From Phlyctochytrium arcticum (Eukaryota > Chytridiomycota > Chytridiomycetes > Chytridiales > Chytridiaceae): DNA of 64,000 nucleotides. Shown one piece after another: positions 1-11,306 of this stretch. The notes under the pieces are model-generated. The model saw nothing but the letters and a program-made list of their open reading frames with translations, did not search any database and was not told the DNA's origin. The position numbers and the translations under genes are program-made. Within the stretch, counting starts at the first letter, position 1. The number at the start of each line of letters is the position of its first letter. The stretch spans positions 1 through 64,000 of the forward strand of contig JAHLKI010000036.1 in the NCBI GenBank assembly GCA_025602905.1, given 5' to 3'.

Positions 1-2400
1 CCAACCCCTCTCGATATTTGATCCATCAATTGCTAAAGTCACCATAGACAAACTGTACACACAAGATGGGATGAGGTAGTCCCACGGCGTGAAGGAGGGC
101 ATTTAAGAGTAAACAGACCAGACATACACACATGTACAGATGGGTGTACACTGCAAATAGTTTGGTATCCGCTGGCTGCAGCACATCAATACTGTAGACT
201 CAAGTAGCAGCACAAAAATCTACCAATACCAAAAAAAAAAGTCTATCCTCTTTTTCTATCCACATGAAAACAAATTTCAACCACCAAGGTGGTATTCAGT
301 GGGTCTGTTCTGTTGGTGGCGGATACGGGTAGCCGTAGGGATGATAGCAGGGTGGTGAGACCGGATAATATAGCATCTGACAGCCAGGACGAATCCGACT
401 CGGCGAGTAGAGAGTAGATGCGTTCTCCACATCCCATCGCAGACAATAGGCCGGTGAAAGTAGAACCGTGGCTTCACTGGGCGGGATCGCCAGATATAAT
501 GCTGCGGCACCATTGGTGGTATCATCTGGTTTGAAGCGAAATCCAGAGGATGGTCCAGTATCGGCCTTGTAACTTTTCTATCGTAGTGGGATTCACGTCA
601 TTTTAATGCTTGCTGCAATCGTTCGATTTCGGCGATTACTATTATCTGGAAAGCAGGCCCGATGGCAGACCAATCATTCAGGTTAGAAGTGGGTTCTGAC
701 AAATCGCTCAAGTGCTATGCAATCAAATTACCTTACGAGTAACCACACGGAGCATCCAGTCTAGGTCCGGATTATTCAACGTGTCACGTCCGCCTGACAC
801 ACGGCGCGGCATCAACTCGCCGTGGAAAAGGAAAACTAGTATAGATGTGATTAGTACAACGTTGAGCTTGGCTGAAAAATGCTTGCAAGTGAGAAAATAA
901 TTCAGCTCCTTAGTCCAGATGACTCGTGCCTAAGGGCGCAAATCTCATGGACGGACAAGTGCCACTCTTCCTGAGGCCAGAGAGACCTTGCCAAGGGCAG
1001 AAACTAGCGTATAACCACTAGATTCTACTCCTAACAACCTTCTGAGCATAGAACGGTCAAAATTAGAAAGCAAGGATGGGTTCATGAGGTAGGTACCGTC
1101 CAAGCACAGATGATGCAGAAAGACAGGACAGGAAATCAAGCAATAAATAAGCCAATAGAGGAAGTATGGCCAGATTTGGCAGATTTTACCGACGAAGAAA
1201 CCTACCCTCATCGCGAGACGGAACATTTGGAACATTCAATGGGGAGAATTTGAGTCTGTGTGGCTGAAAGGACAGGAAAGGCAAAAACAAAGGGGGAGAC
1301 AAAGTAATCGGTGCGCAGCAAAATGGATAGAAGCCTGTGAGCAAGAGATGAATAACAGATTTTCCATTTCAAAGAGAACAAAAGAACAGACAGACAGATA
1401 CATACCAAATGAAGTACTCATCCCGAGTAAGGATAATCAAAAAAGGGACAGGACAGAAAGAGCGGGAAGAGAGAGGAGTAAGCAAACCGTCCCTAGAAAA
1501 TAAAAAAAGCCCTGAAAATTGCTCAATCTGCCAGACAGATCGAGCATATGAATAGGAACTGCGAAACCAGATAAAAAAGAAAACTGTAGGAAGAGAGAAA
1601 AGAGTTTTGACCAAAGCGGGAGAAAATACCCAAAGAGAAATAGGAGCTTCAAACGGACTGCGAAACGTCAAAGAACAGGAGATCAGAAAGTCATTTTCAA
1701 GGGGCAAAGAAAAGGTCGAAAGCATGAGCATACCGTCTTACGGCATAAAAAAAACAGGCAAGAATCATGGTAGACATGAAATCGGAAAGAACAGGGACGG
1801 GAAGAAAAGTAAAGTAATGGGGAGAAAGGCGAGGTCAGACAGAAGGATAGCGGTGAAGGGGGTCATGACAGAACCCTGTCTAGCCGAAAACTGGCCGGGA
1901 CGAAAAAACGAGAGGATCGTTGGAAAGACAGGGAGCAAGAATAGAAAAAAAACAGAGTATAAAGGGTGAAAGGACGGATAGAATTTGAAAAAACTGGGAT
2001 CGACAGAGTATGTGTGTTTTTGCGACTCTTTGAATAAAACCGCCAAAATCATCCCAAAAAAAACAATATAGGAAAAGGGATAAGGATCCGATTACCATCG
2101 TGTGAAAAAAAAACAACTAAAAGGCCCCCCACCCGCTAAAAAACCCCGCTGAAAAATATACAAACGAGTTTGTGTACATGCAGAATCAGGTTTTTGTTTA
2201 TTGTACGAGAACGGCATATCCCTTTTTTGTCCAAAAGCCTCTGTTTTTATCCATGCCCTTCATCAAATACATTTTCGCACTGCCGCTCCGATATACAAAA
2301 TGGGTGATGTATATGAGACCCCCCCCCCCCCCCCACCTACAAGTAAGCAGAAACATACACGTCCAGAAACACTTGGACAGACTCATCTCAAATACTCAAA
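1..2400. other. no supportable gene; low-complexity intergenic DNA
   Basis: I see no coding region here. Open frames are short, overlap one another on both strands and show no recognisable domain or splice pattern. The stretch from about 1,250 to 1,990 is strongly purine-rich on the + strand, and a run of 16 C lies at 2,319-2,334. The first bases could be untranslated sequence of a gene outside the window, but nothing in the sequence shows this. Confidence 0.6.
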
Positions 2401-2404
2401 AAAA

Positions 2405-2508
2405 CTCATCAAGAGAGAGTTCCCAGTACATTCACAGTACAAATCTATCGTTTTATATCCTAACAAATTAAAAAGGTCTATATGATGATGTGGTATTTAG
2501 TGGCATTT
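2405..2508 (-). repeat. partial duplicate of the M36 gene 3' end
   Basis: Positions 2,492-2,508 repeat exactly 17 bases found at 3,969-3,985, the stop codon region of the M36 peptidase. Read on the minus strand this segment also gives Lys-Cys-His-stop, as at the peptidase C-terminus. The roughly 80 bases on the 3' side of the gene end look loosely alike in both places (a TCTATAT block and A-rich runs). This suggests a small duplication or the tail of a lost second copy. Only the 17-base core is certain. Confidence 0.4.
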
Positions 2509-2519
2509 AGTGGATGGGG

Positions 2520-3960
2520 ATGGTATATAGGAGTACCCGGCTCGCTTAACACCAGAACATCAAAGCAACACCAAAAAAAATGTCTTATTCACACTCCTCA
2601 TCATCATCATCCCGATCAACAGTTCATAAACGCATTTTTATCCATTCAACGTCACTCCCCACCAAACATAGTATTCCAACTACGCGTTTCTCAGCCTTTG
2701 TCACAAAATCCAGCAGTGCCCTAAAAACACAATCATCCACCCAATGGACGGGCGGTCTGACAAACGTAATCTCTCTCAAGACAAAATCAGAAAAAACAAT
2801 CAAATCCCACAAGTATACTCCATTCCCCGCTTTTCTGCATCTTATTCGCCAAATTTTCACAGAGGGGTTGACATGAAACGAGCCTCCAGCCAACTCAAGT
2901 AAACCAATGTCGGTTGAAATCAGTTGAATCGGACCCCAGAGGAGTGAGAATAAGGAGCGGACATTGTGGGAGAGAACAAAAAAAAAACAATATAAAAGAA
3001 AGGCTCGGGATAATATATACAAAAAAAACCAAAGGCAGCATACAATCACCATCAAGACCCAAAAAGAAGTCAATTCTCCACCCACGCCAATCAAAAACGA
3101 CACCCAAACCCCGGATCGAAACAAAACGTGTATATATAGAGACACAAAGACCCCTTCCCAATTCGAATCACATTTTCCCACAGGCTACAAAGCCCCTACA
3201 TATCTATCTATACATAATATCGCGTAAAGCACAACCCCCCCCCACACACACACACTTCTTTCCATCCCCTGAGCAAGTCTTCCGTCCGTACACGCCTAGT
3301 GCTGAATATATCGTTTCGTGAATGAATGGTGGTGGGTGGTCTATCACACATATTTCTTGACATTCCAGAAGGAAATACTACAATCTATTCCATACACATA
3401 CACATCCTTTTTGGGTTACCGAAAAAATGGCCAAACTTTCCATCATGTTTCTGCGCGTACCCGTATGCATCCATGTATGTATGCACGCCCTGTACATGTA
3501 ATGCAATCACAAAATCGAAATGGATGGTATATACCCTTGAAGCAAAAAAAAAGTTTGTTAAAACACATCTTGCGTAGGTTTGGATCAACTATGAAAGATG
3601 AAGGATGATGGTGTAATTACGCGAGTCCCATGTACTGTACACTGATTTACTGTATATTCCCACACACAACTGTTATACCCCTAAATTCATTTTCCCGGAT
3701 GATGATGATGATGAGAGCCAAAAAAAAAACCTCCACCAAAAAAAATAAAACCACAAACAAAAGAGTGTGACTATATACCAGAGCGACTACTATTTTCCCC
3801 GCATCTTTTTATATTCAAAAACAAAGCGAAATAAGATTCAAAGGAGCCAGCTCTCAAACCATACAAATTCCAGAACACACGAAATCTACCAAACAAAAAG
3901 TTCTACACACAATCTATCTTTTTCTTCTATACTATCAAACACAAAAAAGTTTCTCTATAT
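2520..3960. other. no supportable gene; A- and C-rich spacer
   Basis: No convincing coding region. The sequence is A-rich with CA-repeat patches (for example 3,232-3,256) and a (GAT)n patch near 3,700. It lies downstream of the M36 peptidase and probably contains that gene's 3' untranslated region and polyadenylation signals. Confidence 0.5.
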
Positions 3961-3973
3961 ATTTATGAGGTAT

Positions 3974-6532
3974 TTAGTGGCATTTCTTGGGGGGTGGGGT
4001 TGGGATCGTCGCAGGGGTAGTGGCGGCTACAGTCGTAGGAGTAAAAGCGGCAGCGACGGTGGTGGTGGTGGTAGTGGTGGTGGGGATAGCTGTAGGGGTG
4101 GTGAGAACGGGTACCCGGATGATGGGGGTTTCTGTTACGATGGGAGTGACGACCGTGTTGGTGGTGGTGGTAGTGGTGGCATCAGTGGTGGATGTAGGAA
4201 CAGCAGTCTCGGAAATGGACGCTTTGGGGATGGTAGTCGCGATTGTGGCTTCAGTGGTGGGAGCGACAACAACGGTGGTGGTGGTTGGAGCAGCAACAAC
4301 GACAGCAGTGGTGGTGGGCTTGGTGGTAGCTACAGTGGTAGGGGCGACAGTGGCCTCCGTGGTGGTCGGGGCGGTGGTGGCCTTTGTAGTAGCTACGGTG
4401 GTTGGGGCAGCAACAGTAGTGGGAGCAACAGTGGTGGCTTTGGTGGTGGTTGGAGCAGCGACAACAGTGGTGCTAGCCTTGCTGGTAGCTACGGTGGTAG
4501 GGGCAACGGTGACCTCCGTGGTAGGGGCAGCAACAGTGGTAGGAGCAACAGTTACACGGGGGGTAGTGGCGGCCTCGGTGGTAGTAGGAGCAACTACAGT
4601 AGTCGGGGCAACAACAACAACAGCAGTGGTGGTGGTGGTGGTGGTAGGAGCAGCAGCAGAGGAAGCAGAAGAACACTCGGCCGGCAAATCAAAGTTGTCC
4701 GTGTACTTTGCGGTGCCGGTTTTAGGGTAGGAAGTCGTTCCGGTACCCATACCCCGCCGCGCGTAAGCCTTCCAAATCTCACACTTGTATTTGCCCTGGT
4801 AGAAATCAGCATCGGTTTGGAGGATGGCGTCCCGGACATTGACAAAGGAGGGTGAGCAGGGCATCCGGGGGAGAGAGTTGATCAAGAGTTGAATGTAGAT
4901 GGTGTTGCCGCCCGACGTGGTTTTGGGGGTGTCGAGGGAAGGGGCGTAGCCGGCAGCGTCGACGAGGTTAAAGTAGAGGTCCCAGGAGATTTGGGCGAGG
5001 AGTTCGCCCATGGCGTGGATGGCACCGGAATCGACGCCGCCGAGGGACGAGTACATCATGGGGGATTTCTTGAGGTCTGAGGAGATTGGGAATTTGCGGA
5101 CGCCAGTGGGGCCGGGCATGACCCAGGCGCCGAGAGCAAAGGAAGCCGTTTCGCGAGTGTCCTTTTGGGTTAAAAAGAAGGGATAAGTCATGGAGTCGGA
5201 AAAGCCTTCACCAATGGCACCGGCTTCGCCCGTCATCAAGCAGTCGCCGCGGTCCTTGCCGCCAATCATGCGGTTAGAGATGCCGTGGGTGAATTCGTGA
5301 ATGACAATGGTCTGGTCCATGGCGGCGGCGTGGAGGGAGCCATCCGGAATGGCAAAGGAGCAGAGGTTGAGGACGGGTTCGTCGCCGTCCCGACCGCCGG
5401 AACCAAAGGAAGCGCAGGTGGATTTGCGGCCAATGCGGGCCTGGATGGCGTCTCCAGAACCTTTTTCGGGGTTGACGAAATTCAAAGCTTGAAAGTTTCC
5501 GGCTTGCTCATTGAAACCGTAGGCGTAGAAAATGTCGTGGAGACGGTTGACGGTGTAAAACAACTGAGTGGCTTCTTGCTGAAAGTTGTCGAGAGGTAGA
5601 GTAGCCTTGGGGTTATAATCGCCCTTTGTGAAGGGAGCGGTTCCCAGGATATCTTTGAACGTGGCATCCTTGGCAAAGACACGGATATTGTTGCCCAAAG
5701 TTGTTGTAGTTTGTCCCTGGGTAGCCGGGTCAAAGTGCCATCCCTTGGGTGACGATTCGAGGTTGGCGGGGTTCTTGATGAGTTCAAACTTTGAGGTTTC
5801 GGGGCTAATAGTTCCTGGGACTCGCTGCACCAGGTATTCTCCTACTCCTTCTACTTGGCGGCGGCGAGAGGAGTGTCGAGAGCGTGGGCGCAAGACGGTA
5901 CGTTGAGTCTGAGCGTGGGAGTGAGCAGAGTGCGAGTCAAAGACAAAGTCGATGGTACGGTCCAAGGAACCCGTGGCGGCATTGACTGCGACCTCGACCC
6001 ACTTGAACTCTGGCTCATCCTGGCGGAGTTGGATCAGATGAACACGGGCGACCTGACCCTCGACGTCCAAGTAGACGGTGCGCGGGGTGCTTTTTGCGTA
6101 TACGGGGAGTCCCAGTTCCCTGGTTGCTTTTTCGAGGGCCTGCTCTAGAGTGACGGTGTCCTCGGTGGGTGGTCCTACCAAGTTGTTTGAAGGTTCCGGG
6201 ATGGAAGAGACGAAAGAAGAGATGCGTCCTGAGAGAGAAGAGTAATGCAAGGAGACGGCCTGGTTCTCGATGGGGAGGCCGTTCAGGATGCGTGTGTAGT
6301 AGGCGTGGGTGACTCCTGCCGCGTCCGTCAGTTGCTGGGTCAAAGTCAGATCCTCGGCTTCCAGGAACGGCAGCTTCTCGAGAACATGGGCGAGTGCGGG
6401 GTCGTTGTCTCCAACGAGGTTCTTTGGCAGCAATGGTCCTTCCGTTCCGTACCATTCGACTGGCTTAGTCGCAGTCGCACTGACTCCTGCACTCAACAGC
6501 GCAAACACCAGTCCCTTTGTTGTCACTCGCAT
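3974..6532 (-). CDS. secreted M36 metallopeptidase (fungalysin) with Thr-rich tail
   Basis: This is a single uninterrupted frame of 852 residues. The first 20 or so residues form a signal peptide (basic start, then a Leu/Ala/Val stretch ending near Ala-Thr-Ala). An FTP-type propeptide region follows at about 50-200. The M36 catalytic domain carries the zinc motif HEFTHG at about residue 409 followed by GISNRM, and the third-ligand region GEGFSD about 30 residues later, so the active site looks intact. Fungalysins are extracellular endopeptidases made as proenzymes. From about residue 620 to 840 the protein is almost wholly Thr, Ala, Val and Pro in imperfect repeats, probably an O-glycosylated stalk that would hold the enzyme at the wall; this tail is longer than in classic ascomycete fungalysins. 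M36 families are expanded in several chytrids. The ATG is set by the signal peptide. Confidence 0.93.
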   Translation of the reverse strand: MRVTTKGLVFALLSAGVSATATKPVEWYGTEGPLLPKNLVGDNDPALAHVLEKLPFLEAEDLTLTQQLTDAAGVTHAYYTRILNGLPIENQAVSLHYSSLSGRISSFVSSIPEPSNNLVGPPTEDTVTLEQALEKATRELGLPVYAKSTPRTVYLDVEGQVARVHLIQLRQDEPEFKWVEVAVNAATGSLDRTIDFVFDSHSAHSHAQTQRTVLRPRSRHSSRRRQVEGVGEYLVQRVPGTISPETSKFELIKNPANLESSPKGWHFDPATQGQTTTTLGNNIRVFAKDATFKDILGTAPFTKGDYNPKATLPLDNFQQEATQLFYTVNRLHDIFYAYGFNEQAGNFQALNFVNPEKGSGDAIQARIGRKSTCASFGSGGRDGDEPVLNLCSFAIPDGSLHAAAMDQTIVIHEFTHGISNRMIGGKDRGDCLMTGEAGAIGEGFSDSMTYPFFLTQKDTRETASFALGAWVMPGPTGVRKFPISSDLKKSPMMYSSLGGVDSGAIHAMGELLAQISWDLYFNLVDAAGYAPSLDTPKTTSGGNTIYIQLLINSLPRMPCSPSFVNVRDAILQTDADFYQGKYKCEIWKAYARRGMGTGTTSYPKTGTAKYTDNFDLPAECSSASSAAAPTTTTTTTAVVVVAPTTVVAPTTTEAATTPRVTVAPTTVAAPTTEVTVAPTTVATSKASTTVVAAPTTTKATTVAPTTVAAPTTVATTKATTAPTTTEATVAPTTVATTKPTTTAVVVAAPTTTTVVVAPTTEATIATTIPKASISETAVPTSTTDATTTTTTNTVVTPIVTETPIIRVPVLTTPTAIPTTTTTTTTVAAAFTPTTVAATTPATIPTPPPKKCH

Positions 6533-6555
6533 CGTTTCTTTCTTTGCTATGGGGG

Positions 6556-6607
6556 TCTATAGTCTATAGTCTATAGTCTATAGTCTATAGTCTATAGTTA
6601 GTCTATG
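6556..6607. repeat. TCTATAG 7-bp tandem repeat in the M36 5' leader
   Basis: Six perfect head-to-tail copies of TCTATAG run from 6,556 to 6,597 and are followed by degenerate copies. The array starts 24 bases upstream of the M36 peptidase ATG, so it falls within its probable 5' untranslated region. Confidence 0.9.
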
Positions 6608-6750
6608 GGGAGTCTACTAAAAGTCTATTCGCTCCGCCCCGTTCTCCCGTTCTGCCGTGCGTGCGTGTGATGACCAAGTGTGATGGAACTATGAGGTGTG
6701 AACCGGAACAGCGCGTGGGAAAGAAGAAGAAGGAGGAGGCGAGGCGAAGA

Positions 6751-6762
6751 GTCTTTTATATC
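6751..6762 (-). promoter_or_regulatory. TATA-like element of the M36 gene
   Basis: On the minus strand this reads GATATAAAAGAC, which contains a good TATAAA core about 220 bases upstream of the peptidase ATG. A triple AAGATTC repeat (6,761-6,786) abuts it. The promoter role is inferred from position and consensus only. Confidence 0.4.
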
Positions 6763-7035
6763 AAGATTCAAGATTCAAGATTCAAGCAAAAGAGAACAAA
6801 AAGTGTATCCCAATCTTTGACCAACGAACGCGTCGCACAAGAACCCGCGCGCAAAAAACGGCACTCAGAGCGGCACAGCCATGCTGCTGGACTGCTTTTT
6901 TGATCTGAGATCTCACAGAAAGCGGAGCCATGTGGCCCGCCCCATCACATTACTCTACCAGCCACTTTACTCCGCTCTGTCGCAGCCCCAGCGTTCGTGT
7001 TCTTTCGCAGCATTGATTTGCCCAGAAAACAAACA

Positions 7036-10000
7036 ATGAGCAGCAATACTCATAGTAGACCTAGAACCGCAGACTACCAAAAGACACTCCCCTCGCCAAA
7101 CCCAACCCCAAAAACACTCCAGAAACAACGCGTGACTTCGGCTCCCCCAAAACCCAATCTCCTTTCACCCCCACCACCACCACCACCTCAGCAAAGGAAA
7201 CGTTCAGCGGCGGCAAGGACTCATGCTTCCTCGGCCCGATCCCGCCGCGACAGTGTCTTTAGTTCTTGGAGTTCAAGGGCTGCCAGTGCTCAGCAAAGGC
7301 TGCTTTTAGACACTTTACCCGTGCATACCCATGCACCATCAGACCAGGAGGAAGACTGGTGGGAGGAACGATCAGAGCACTTTTCCCCTCCGACCCAACG
7401 ACGTCCCTCCACGGCTGCTGCTGCTACTTTTACTCGACAACAACACAACACAGTCACATTCTCTTCCTCCCGCCCCATCGTACGTTCCATCCCCTCAATA
7501 CCCCCCCCCCCCCAACACCCACCAAAAAAACTAACCCTGTAAATACCAAATAGACACCCTCACCTGCTACAAGTGACCTCTTTCCCCGGATCGCAACACC
7601 TCCAAACCTATTCTACGACGTGACTCGCTCCACGAATCTATGGTCAAGTATCATCACAGTCCCCAACACCCTCGTCGACATCCCCGAACTTGAGAGACCT
7701 CTTACAAGTCATGAAGTCATTGGTCCCAGTCCGGGTCCACCGCCATTGGTTTTGTCAAAGACGCCGCTGATAAAGGACGTACCACCCACTCCTCGACACT
7801 CGGTATGGGATCCCCCGCCGAATGGTATGTCTGGGCGCGGAATGAGCCCGAGCGACAGCGAAGGGGACGCCGAGCGAAGCGAGGCAATTCTTGGCCCAGA
7901 CATTTTTTCCGCAAGGAAAAATGGATGGGCGAGAAACGATTTTCCAAAGCAAAATCATATGCGAGCGGAGCGAGGAGGGAAAATGGATACTGACAAAGCT
8001 CCAAAGGAGCGTGGAACACGATTTTGCAGAGGAGCAAAATCAATACCGGGTTCACCGGATGGTGCAACGACACGACGAGCCCCGGGGCGAGGACCCTAGA
8101 GTTTCTTTGCTTTTTGCAATTATGGTTGGAGGGGTGGATAGTCAGAGGGCAGTGGAATCAATGAGTCGGATGCATGGATGGAGAGGAAAGGAATGACTAC
8201 CACCTTACTAACCCTTCAAAAATCCTATCTATAGACCTAGACATCCCCTCAACACATACCTCCTTCCCCCTCATCAACAGCCATCTCCCAGCCACCCACC
8301 CCTCCGTGATCCACCTGCAAAGCCTACTCCCCCCGCTCTCCTCAACCCCCGCGGTCATCCTCGATAAACTGATGGAGATCTGTACCAGGACTCAGTGTAA
8401 GTTTGGTTTAGTGAGATGAGGGAGTGTGTGTGTGTGTTAATACGGGTGAATAGTGGACTGGGCAGAAATATCCATTCCGGGATTTATACAACTCGTTTCT
8501 CGGCCGTTCATCTTCCCTTTACCCACCCACGACCTTTTAAGCTGTTTTCTGACTCCCTTTCCTACATCCACCCCCCCATCCATTAAACTCCAATCCTGGT
8601 GGCGGTGTTGGTCAACCCGGTACCTATAATCCCTCCCCTCTTACTTATTCGCTCCTTGGACTAATAAATCTTGTGGAAAAAGACGGAAATACGTTCGATT
8701 AATGACCCGCCAGAAAGCCGCACGAACACTCTGGTTCCACTGGACTCGACATCAAAAACGTGTTCTATTGCATCACCATATTTCCGTAACGTTCCTTCTT
8801 TCCTCACCTTGAACCTTACCCTGACTTTTTTCATAAAGGAACGATACCAAAAAATCCTCGCATTAGCAAACCATCTACAATCCACCCTTTACTCCAACTT
8901 TTCCCAAATCACTTCAAAACCACAGTACGTATTCCCCTTTCTTTATTTTCCCATCAGTACTAACTCTTCATTATTAGCACGATAATCCATATCCCACCCG
9001 TCACATCTCCGCATGTCGAAATCACCCAATACGGACGGTAGGACCACACCTCATTTGTTAAACACGTTCTGAACTGTGTGCGATTTAGGATTGTGGATAC
9101 ATTAACCCGGTTCCCCTCTTGCACCACAATCTATATCCTCCCCACTCTCGAGCCCTCCCTCATTTCCGTACTCCATTCTCGGCTATCACTCTCGCTCGCC
9201 CCTTCAACCCTCAAAAACCTGCATTTAATCTACCCCGAAACCCTGCCCGTGTTCAAGACTCGGAGCTCGTTGGCGGATATTTTGGGTGTGAGTCCGGTTG
9301 CGTTAGGCAAGATTAAGGAAGTTGTTGGAGGTGGAGATGCGTATTTGTGCTGTGAAGATGAAGGTGGGGTGGATTTATCCGTGGTATGTGTCGTCGTATC
9401 TTCTCAATTTCCCATACCGTAAAGTTAATGTTTTTCAAAATAGGTATTGGGAATCCCACTCCTCTCACCTATATCCTACTCTCCCCTCCTACATCCCATC
9501 CCCTATCAGAACGGTACGTCCCCCCTCCTTCTACCACCCCCCCCCCCCCACTAAACCCTTTTTGTAGACGGTGATCATTCAACTCAGGACGCAGTATACG
9601 ACCTCCATCTATTTAACTACCCTCACAAAACGGACGTGGTGGGGGTTAGCGAGCGGGTACCCTACCTCACGTTCTGATTCCGCGTACACCCAACTAAACG
9701 ATTCACTAGATCCAAAATAGGAGAAAAGAAGTAGTGGGGTACATTTACCCACCTTTAACCCCACTACTCCCCTTCACGTCCATCCTCTCCCTCCTCCCCC
9801 CTCTTCCCCCGGGTTACATCTCCCTCACTTTATCCCCCACCCACATCCTCTCCCTCCTCCCCCATTACACACCCCAAACCTCCTCCCTGCACACCTACCT
9901 CCTCTCATCCTGCACAACCTATTCCCCACCTTCTTACACATTCCCGCTTTCCCGGGCGCGAGACTGCTCCTTATCCTATTTATCACGCATCACATACCTG

Positions 10001-11306
10001 GATACCAACCAATTTCATGTGAGGAGCGGGAGGGGGGATAGCCGTTCTGAACCCCGGACTGGGATATTCATTGAGGGTATACGGATGGAAGGGATGAGTT
10101 GTATGTCCCGTGAAGCGTTGGCAAGAGTTGTGGGTGGGGAGTTTGATGAAAAGGTAAAACCATCATCCCACTTGTTTTACACAAAACATTTCTTTTTAAT
10201 GTTTTTTTTTATTAGTGGAGACAAGGCCTCCTCCTCCCAACATTAACAACCTCACCAACCCTCACCTCCCTCTCCCTCCTGTAAGTTCCCCCCAACATCC
10301 CCCATTACTCCTTCTAACACTCTTTAATAGGTCAATCACACCGACCCTAAAAACATCCCTCCAATTACTCCTGAGAACATTGGCTGTGACGGCATACCGG
10401 TTGAATACCCCGCCCGAGTCCATCTCGGTACGTTATTATGCATGTTTTTTTTTGGGAGATGGGTATTGACTTTATTTTTTGGGGTAGGAATTGGTGGAGA
10501 GTATTGGGGATGTATTGCTTCGATGTCCTGATACCCCAGAAGTGGTCGAGGGAAGAGGGGAAGGTCAAAGTCGAGTCTTGGCCTCCCGTCCTGCACTCTT
10601 CCCCACCACCACCACCACCACCACCACCACCGACTCATCCCCCTCAATAACACTCACCCCCCTCCAAACCCTTCTCAAACCCTACATCCACCTCCCCACC
10701 CCCCTGCTAACCCCCCCTCCCCCGCGCCCTTCCACTCCCAAACCCGACCCTCTCCAACCCCTCCTCTGCGACCCCCTCCCTTCCTCCAATTTACCTTGTC
10801 TAAACCCAGACTGGAACGCCGTCACCCTCGCCCCCCGCATGCTCCCCGTTTCTCCAACCCGGATCCCACCCGGTGGGACTGCACGCCAATACCTGACCAC
10901 CCTCGAACGCCAAATGTTTATCTCCGATCAATTAAAACAGGAAGCAGCCGACCGCGAATCGTTACGACTTCTTCGGTTAGAACAAGGGATGAAACCTCCT
11001 CCGCCTACTCCGGGGGGTACAGCCCAACGACTCCGCGCGACAGATTTCATGGTAACGGGCGCCTACGCCCGTCGCGATGCAGCCATGCGACAACGCGAAG
11101 TGGAGCGGTTGACAAGGGCGGGACGGATAGTCGGTGGTGTATTCATTTCTCCTGATGAAGAAGAAATCGTCCCACCAGTTGAACAACCTGCTATATCCCC
11201 ACGAAAGAGCCTGAATGAAATGAAGAAGGAGCGGTCGGTCGTGTTACAGATTTTGGCCGAGATGATGGCCCCCATGCCTGATGCAGACGAGGAGGCTGAT
11301 GCGTGA
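7036..11306 (+). CDS. IQCH-like protein (IQ motif plus ATP-grasp-like region), multi-exon
   Basis: I reconstruct exons at 7,036-7,478, 7,558-7,824, 8,235-8,396, 8,454-8,619, 8,683-8,785, 8,839-8,924, 8,978-9,037, 9,089-9,383 and 9,444-9,513, then less certain pieces to 11,306. Introns are mostly 50-80 nt with GT-AG ends and keep the frame. The N-terminus is Pro/Ser-rich. Exon 5 encodes an IQ-like helix (RQKAARTLWFHWTRHQKR). Exons 6-7 give NFSQITSKP and TIIHIPPV, the arrangement I associate with IQCH, and exon 8 a Rossmann-like segment ending in the LGIPLLSP loop, followed by GYIYPP. The C-terminal 120 residues are charged and helical. Animal IQCH is a calmodulin-binding sperm protein; a role in the zoospore flagellum is inference. 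Exon order between 9,568 and 9,720 is unsettled, so the ATP-grasp region may be misjoined in my model. Confidence 0.55.
7825..8234 (+). other. long intron carrying an array of perfect hairpins
   Basis: This intron of the IQCH-like gene begins GTATGT and ends CTATAG, with a branch-like TTACTAAC at about 8,205-8,213. At 410 nt it is several times longer than its neighbours. Between 7,870 and 8,090 it holds consecutive inverted repeats: a 7-bp stem with GCAA loop (7,904-7,921), a 6-bp stem (7,938-7,956), a 5-bp stem (7,998-8,010), an 8-bp stem (8,020-8,041), a 4-bp stem (8,046-8,058) and the palindrome GCCCCGGGGC (8,079-8,088). GCGAAGC at 7,875 and GCGGAGC at 7,965 are further mini-hairpin motifs. 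Confidence 0.6.

Noticed and set aside
3987..4855. Long + strand frames (247-362 residues) rich in Gly or Val over the M36 tail
   Set aside because: They are antisense shadows of the Thr/Ala/Val repeat of the peptidase; their composition follows from reading ACN/GTN repeats in other frames.
7620..8099. Read-through of IQCH-like exon 2 into the long intron as coding
   Set aside because: The frame stays open by chance, but a good donor at 7,825 joins in frame to the exon at 8,235, and the extra sequence is made of hairpins with no conserved protein pattern.
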